Shown here in pieces: positions 53,601 through 55,956 of a stretch of 55,956 bases of DNA. Within the stretch, counting starts at the first letter, position 1; each line of letters opens with the position of its first letter. The DNA is from Planktothrix sp. FACHB-1365 (GTDB lineage: Bacteria > Cyanobacteriota > Cyanobacteriia > Cyanobacteriales > Microcoleaceae). Position numbers and translations under genes: made by a program. Location of the stretch: positions 1-55,956 of the forward strand of contig NZ_JACJSC010000035.1 of the NCBI RefSeq assembly GCF_014697575.1, in the 5' to 3' direction. The notes under the pieces were generated by a model. That model was not told where the DNA came from. It made no database searches and was given only the letters and a program-made list of their open reading frames with translations.

Positions 53601-54158
53601 ATGCTTCAGCAATTTTTAACAAGATCAGCCTTGATAACAAGTCTTGTTTTCAGTGGTATTCCTATCCCAGTTAGTCAAGCTCAAGCTTCTACGATTACCT
53701 ATGATTTTACGGTTAATGTAACAGCCGGAGCCTTGACAGGTCGGTCATTTCATGGAACTTTCAGCTACGATGATTCCCCATTAACAGGTCGTGGCGTTGA
53801 GGAATTAGGGGTAAATCAAGGATTAACAATTTGCATGAATTTTTTCGGACAAAATTATCGGGAAACGGAAGATAGTAACTATCCTACATTTCCCAAGCTT
53901 GTGTTTGAAAATGGTTCGATTAAAAAACTGGATTTTTGGATAGAGCCGAATAAACGAGTCAATTGGTGGAATCAACCCGGATGGGAAGTAACTCTAAGCT
54001 GTCACGCAGTTAATTTTTTTGCCCAAAACCCTTGCTGCAAGGACTCTAGCCTACAAAATATCAAATTTAGATGCGTAGCAGCTTATCCCCCTCTGAAAAT
54101 TCTTCTCCAAGTCATTGTCAGAAAGCAACCAATTAGGTTTAATAATCGTTCGGCGTAA
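53601..54158 (+). pseudogene. secreted beta-rich protein (PEP-CTERM-like) with scrambled C-terminus
   Basis: 185 residues. A signal peptide (MLQQFLTRSALITSLVFSGI then PIPVSQAQAS) precedes a domain reading ITYDFTVNVTAGALTGRSFH, GTFSYDDSPLTGRGVEELGV and FPKLVFENGSIKKLDFWIEP. This pattern is common in cyanobacterial PEP-CTERM proteins. After GWEVTLS (about residue 135) the sequence turns into a Cys-rich, Lys/Arg-rich stretch with no PEP-CTERM motif, and the reading frame simply runs on for about 50 codons. I read this as a frameshift or foreign insertion that removed the original C-terminus; a true variant without a sorting signal is less likely. Confidence 0.6.
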
Positions 54159-54190
54159 TCATTCCTAGCCAGGGTTACGCCCAACTATTG

Positions 54191-55956
54191 TTAAACGAAT
54201 ACCTCAAATGCACTTGCTGAAATCAACTCTACTGGGAAGTTATTCAGCATCACTAAAGGTTGATTATTAAAACTAATTAAAGTGGATGTTCCGTCTTGAG
54301 TTAGGGTGAGTTGATTAAACGTTAAACCCTGACTCAATAAAATCAAATCTTGTCCGAGTTGAAAATCAGTAATTTGATCTAATCCTGTATCCGCAGCGAT
54401 GACAAAGCGATCGCTTCCACTGCCTCCTATTAAACTATCATTTCCTAAATCACTAAACAACCAATCATCATTTGCACCACCTTTGAGGGTATCCGCTTCT
54501 TTACCGCCATAGAGGGTATCATTGCCTTCATCTCCGCACAGTATACCGATCCCTTCATTAGCAGAAAGAATATCATTCCCTGCACCCCCCTGTAATTGTT
54601 CTAATTCCGAGGTATCTCTGATGTTTCCAGTCTCACCTGTACCGCCATAGAGGGTATCATCTCCATCACCACCGCAGATAATATCACTCCCTTGATCTCC
54701 ATAGATCAAATCATCGCCATTCTCGCCATAAAGAATATCATTATCTTCGCCACCATAGAGGGTATCATTGCCGTCCCCACCGATTAAGGTATCGTTAAAT
54801 AGGTTGCCATAAATAACATCATCCCCTGAACCTCCCCACAACAAATCCTCTGAGGGATCGGCTATCATATCTTGGGGGAAGTAACCGCCAAATAGGGTGT
54901 CATTGCCTTCGTCACCATAAACGGTATCTCGACCTAATTCACCCCGTAGCAGGTCATTCTGTTGACCGCCAAAGACAAAATCATCTCCTTCCCCGGCATA
55001 AATGGTATCGTTACCAATACCGCCTTGAATTAAATCGTTATTCTCATAACCATAGAGAACATCTTCTTCCTCCCCTTCGGGTGGAACACTACCATCAGTT
55101 ACACTCCCAATTAAAGTATCATTGCCTTGATCCCCATAGAGGGTATCATTGCCTTGATCCCCAAAAATCAGGTCATTATTTTTCCCACCATATCCAATAT
55201 CATTACCATCATCTCCCAGCAGGGTATCATTATTTTCATTAGCGGAGAGGAAATCATCTCCCGTCCCCCCACTCAACCAATCTTGTCCAGTAAGATCACG
55301 ACCTGATATTGGGGGAATATCATCAATGCCTCCAAATAAACTATCATTTCCTTCTTGACCTTGAAGGGTATCATTATCAAAACTACCCCGAAGTTGATCA
55401 TTTCCTTGTCCGCCTTCTATCCAAGCCGTTCCTTCTCCCCCATCAACGCTATCATCGCCATCACCACTATAAACATTGTCATCTCCGGGTAACGCATCAA
55501 TAACATCATCTCCTCCAAATGAGAAGATATTATCATTTCCAGGTGTTCCTAGTAAATTATCATTCTCATTTGTGCCGTTAATAGTAGTTGTGGCAATATT
55601 GGGAGAACTCAACCCTAAAACCGGACGTTCTGGAAAGACAACACTGGGTAATTCAGGAAGGGGAGGACAAAGATTGCACTCATCATCGGGTACAAAAACC
55701 GGAGGGGATAAAGGTGCTATTGTCGGGGGTTCATCAACAGTAATATTAACAGTTGCGGTACTAATTCCACCGTTTCCATCATTGACAGTATAGTCAAAAC
55801 TTGCAGGGCCAATATAACCGGGTGTGGGGGTAAATACAACTTCTCCAGTATCAGGATTTAAGTTAACTGTACCGTTATTAGGATTATTAACGGATTCAAT
55901 AATTAAATTATCACCTTCTGGGTCAGTATCGTTATTTAAAGGGGTTAAGATGACAG
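54191..55956 (-). CDS. large RTX/cadherin-like repeat protein, 5' end beyond the window
   Basis: The frame is open from 54191 to the right edge, so the true start lies outside; the TTG-like position 55612 is internal. Upstream of it (55612-55956) the coding strand reads ILTPLNNDTDPEGDNLIIES, then GTVNLNPDTGEVVFTPTPGY and DYTVNDGNGG, a cadherin/Ig-like VCBS-type domain. A Pro-rich linker follows, then about 25 RTX nonapeptides (GGxGxDxL, for example GDEGNDTLFGGYFP and GGDGNDTLYGGEDND). The end has a FQLGQDLILLS segment and a hydrophobic tail typical of type I secreted RTX proteins. Calcium-dependent folding and surface/adhesin role are inferred from architecture. No enzymatic domain in the visible part. 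Confidence 0.85.
   Translation of the reverse strand, partial: VILTPLNNDTDPEGDNLIIESVNNPNNGTVNLNPDTGEVVFTPTPGYIGPASFDYTVNDGNGGISTATVNITVDEPPTIAPLSPPVFVPDDECNLCPPLPELPSVVFPERPVLGLSSPNIATTTINGTNENDNLLGTPGNDNIFSFGGDDVIDALPGDDNVYSGDGDDSVDGGEGTAWIEGGQGNDQLRGSFDNDTLQGQEGNDSLFGGIDDIPPISGRDLTGQDWLSGGTGDDFLSANENNDTLLGDDGNDIGYGGKNNDLIFGDQGNDTLYGDQGNDTLIGSVTDGSVPPEGEEEDVLYGYENNDLIQGGIGNDTIYAGEGDDFVFGGQQNDLLRGELGRDTVYGDEGNDTLFGGYFPQDMIADPSEDLLWGGSGDDVIYGNLFNDTLIGGDGNDTLYGGEDNDILYGENGDDLIYGDQGSDIICGGDGDDTLYGGTGETGNIRDTSELEQLQGGAGNDILSANEGIGILCGDEGNDTLYGGKEADTLKGGANDDWLFSDLGNDSLIGGSGSDRFVIAADTGLDQITDFQLGQDLILLSQGLTFNQLTLTQDGTSTLISFNNQPLVMLNNFPVELISASAFEVFV

Overview
The window comes from a filamentous cyanobacterium, most like Planktothrix, Microcoleus or Oscillatoria. 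The grounds are the photosystem I genes psaF and psaJ beside tsaD, a PetP-like small protein, PEP-CTERM proteins, a Ser/Thr kinase fused to GUN4, many GCGATCGC (HIP1) sites, arrays of 7-bp repeats and low overall GC. The genus is an inference from style, not from a search. No rRNA, tRNA or CRISPR array was seen.

Layout. 1-5.2 kb: the 3' tail of a tnpB abuts a decapitated response regulator, followed by an FHA-GAF adenylate cyclase and a complete solo-tnpB IS200/IS605-type element that sits on the last codon of a HEAT-repeat gene. 5.4-13.1 kb: recF, then two overlapping hybrid sensor kinases (six PAS domains in the first). 13.2-17.9 kb: a CPA2 Na+/H+ antiporter, a nitrilase-family amidase, psaJ-psaF and tsaD, with repeat arrays in the gaps. 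18.2-23.5 kb: a double-glycine peptide secretion cassette. 23.5-27.7 kb: a Zn-ribbon/kinase/GUN4 protein and two RTX-like repeat proteins. 27.8-39.3 kb: mostly housekeeping genes (surE, an ArsA-type ATPase, a PetP-like gene, TPR proteins, a 5'-nucleotidase, two Uma2 nucleases, mtnP, a GHL10 glycosidase). 39.9-42.2 kb: a CPA1 antiporter divergent from an RCK protein. 42.4-45.1 kb: two tandem PEP-CTERM genes, one carrying a 28-unit hexapeptide minisatellite. 45.5-53.5 kb: metabolic genes (MidA-type methyltransferase, aminotransferase, GldA-like dehydrogenase, MBL-fold protein, glucokinase, UbiH-like hydroxylase). 53.6-55.9 kb: a damaged secreted protein and the 3' part of a large RTX/cadherin-like protein that leaves the window.

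The most interesting system is at 18172-23477. Four tiny genes on the minus strand, none annotated by ordinary ORF length cut-offs, encode 48-58 residue peptides. They share a nearly invariant leader ending in a textbook double-glycine site (DITAQEEVFVRGG) and then carry unrelated 8-19 residue C-termini. They lie between a C39-peptidase ABC exporter (which should cut after GG) and a divergent HlyD-type membrane fusion protein. No modification enzyme is near and the cores lack cysteine, so they look like unmodified secreted peptides (bacteriocin, pheromone or biofilm signal). The arrangement resembles the EbfG/PteB biofilm peptides of Synechococcus elongatus in architecture, but I have no evidence of homology.

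Other points of note: a 28-bp genomic palindrome inserted in frame inside glucokinase, a response regulator whose N-terminal domain was cut by a tnpB element, and a MITE-like 90-bp repeat present twice.
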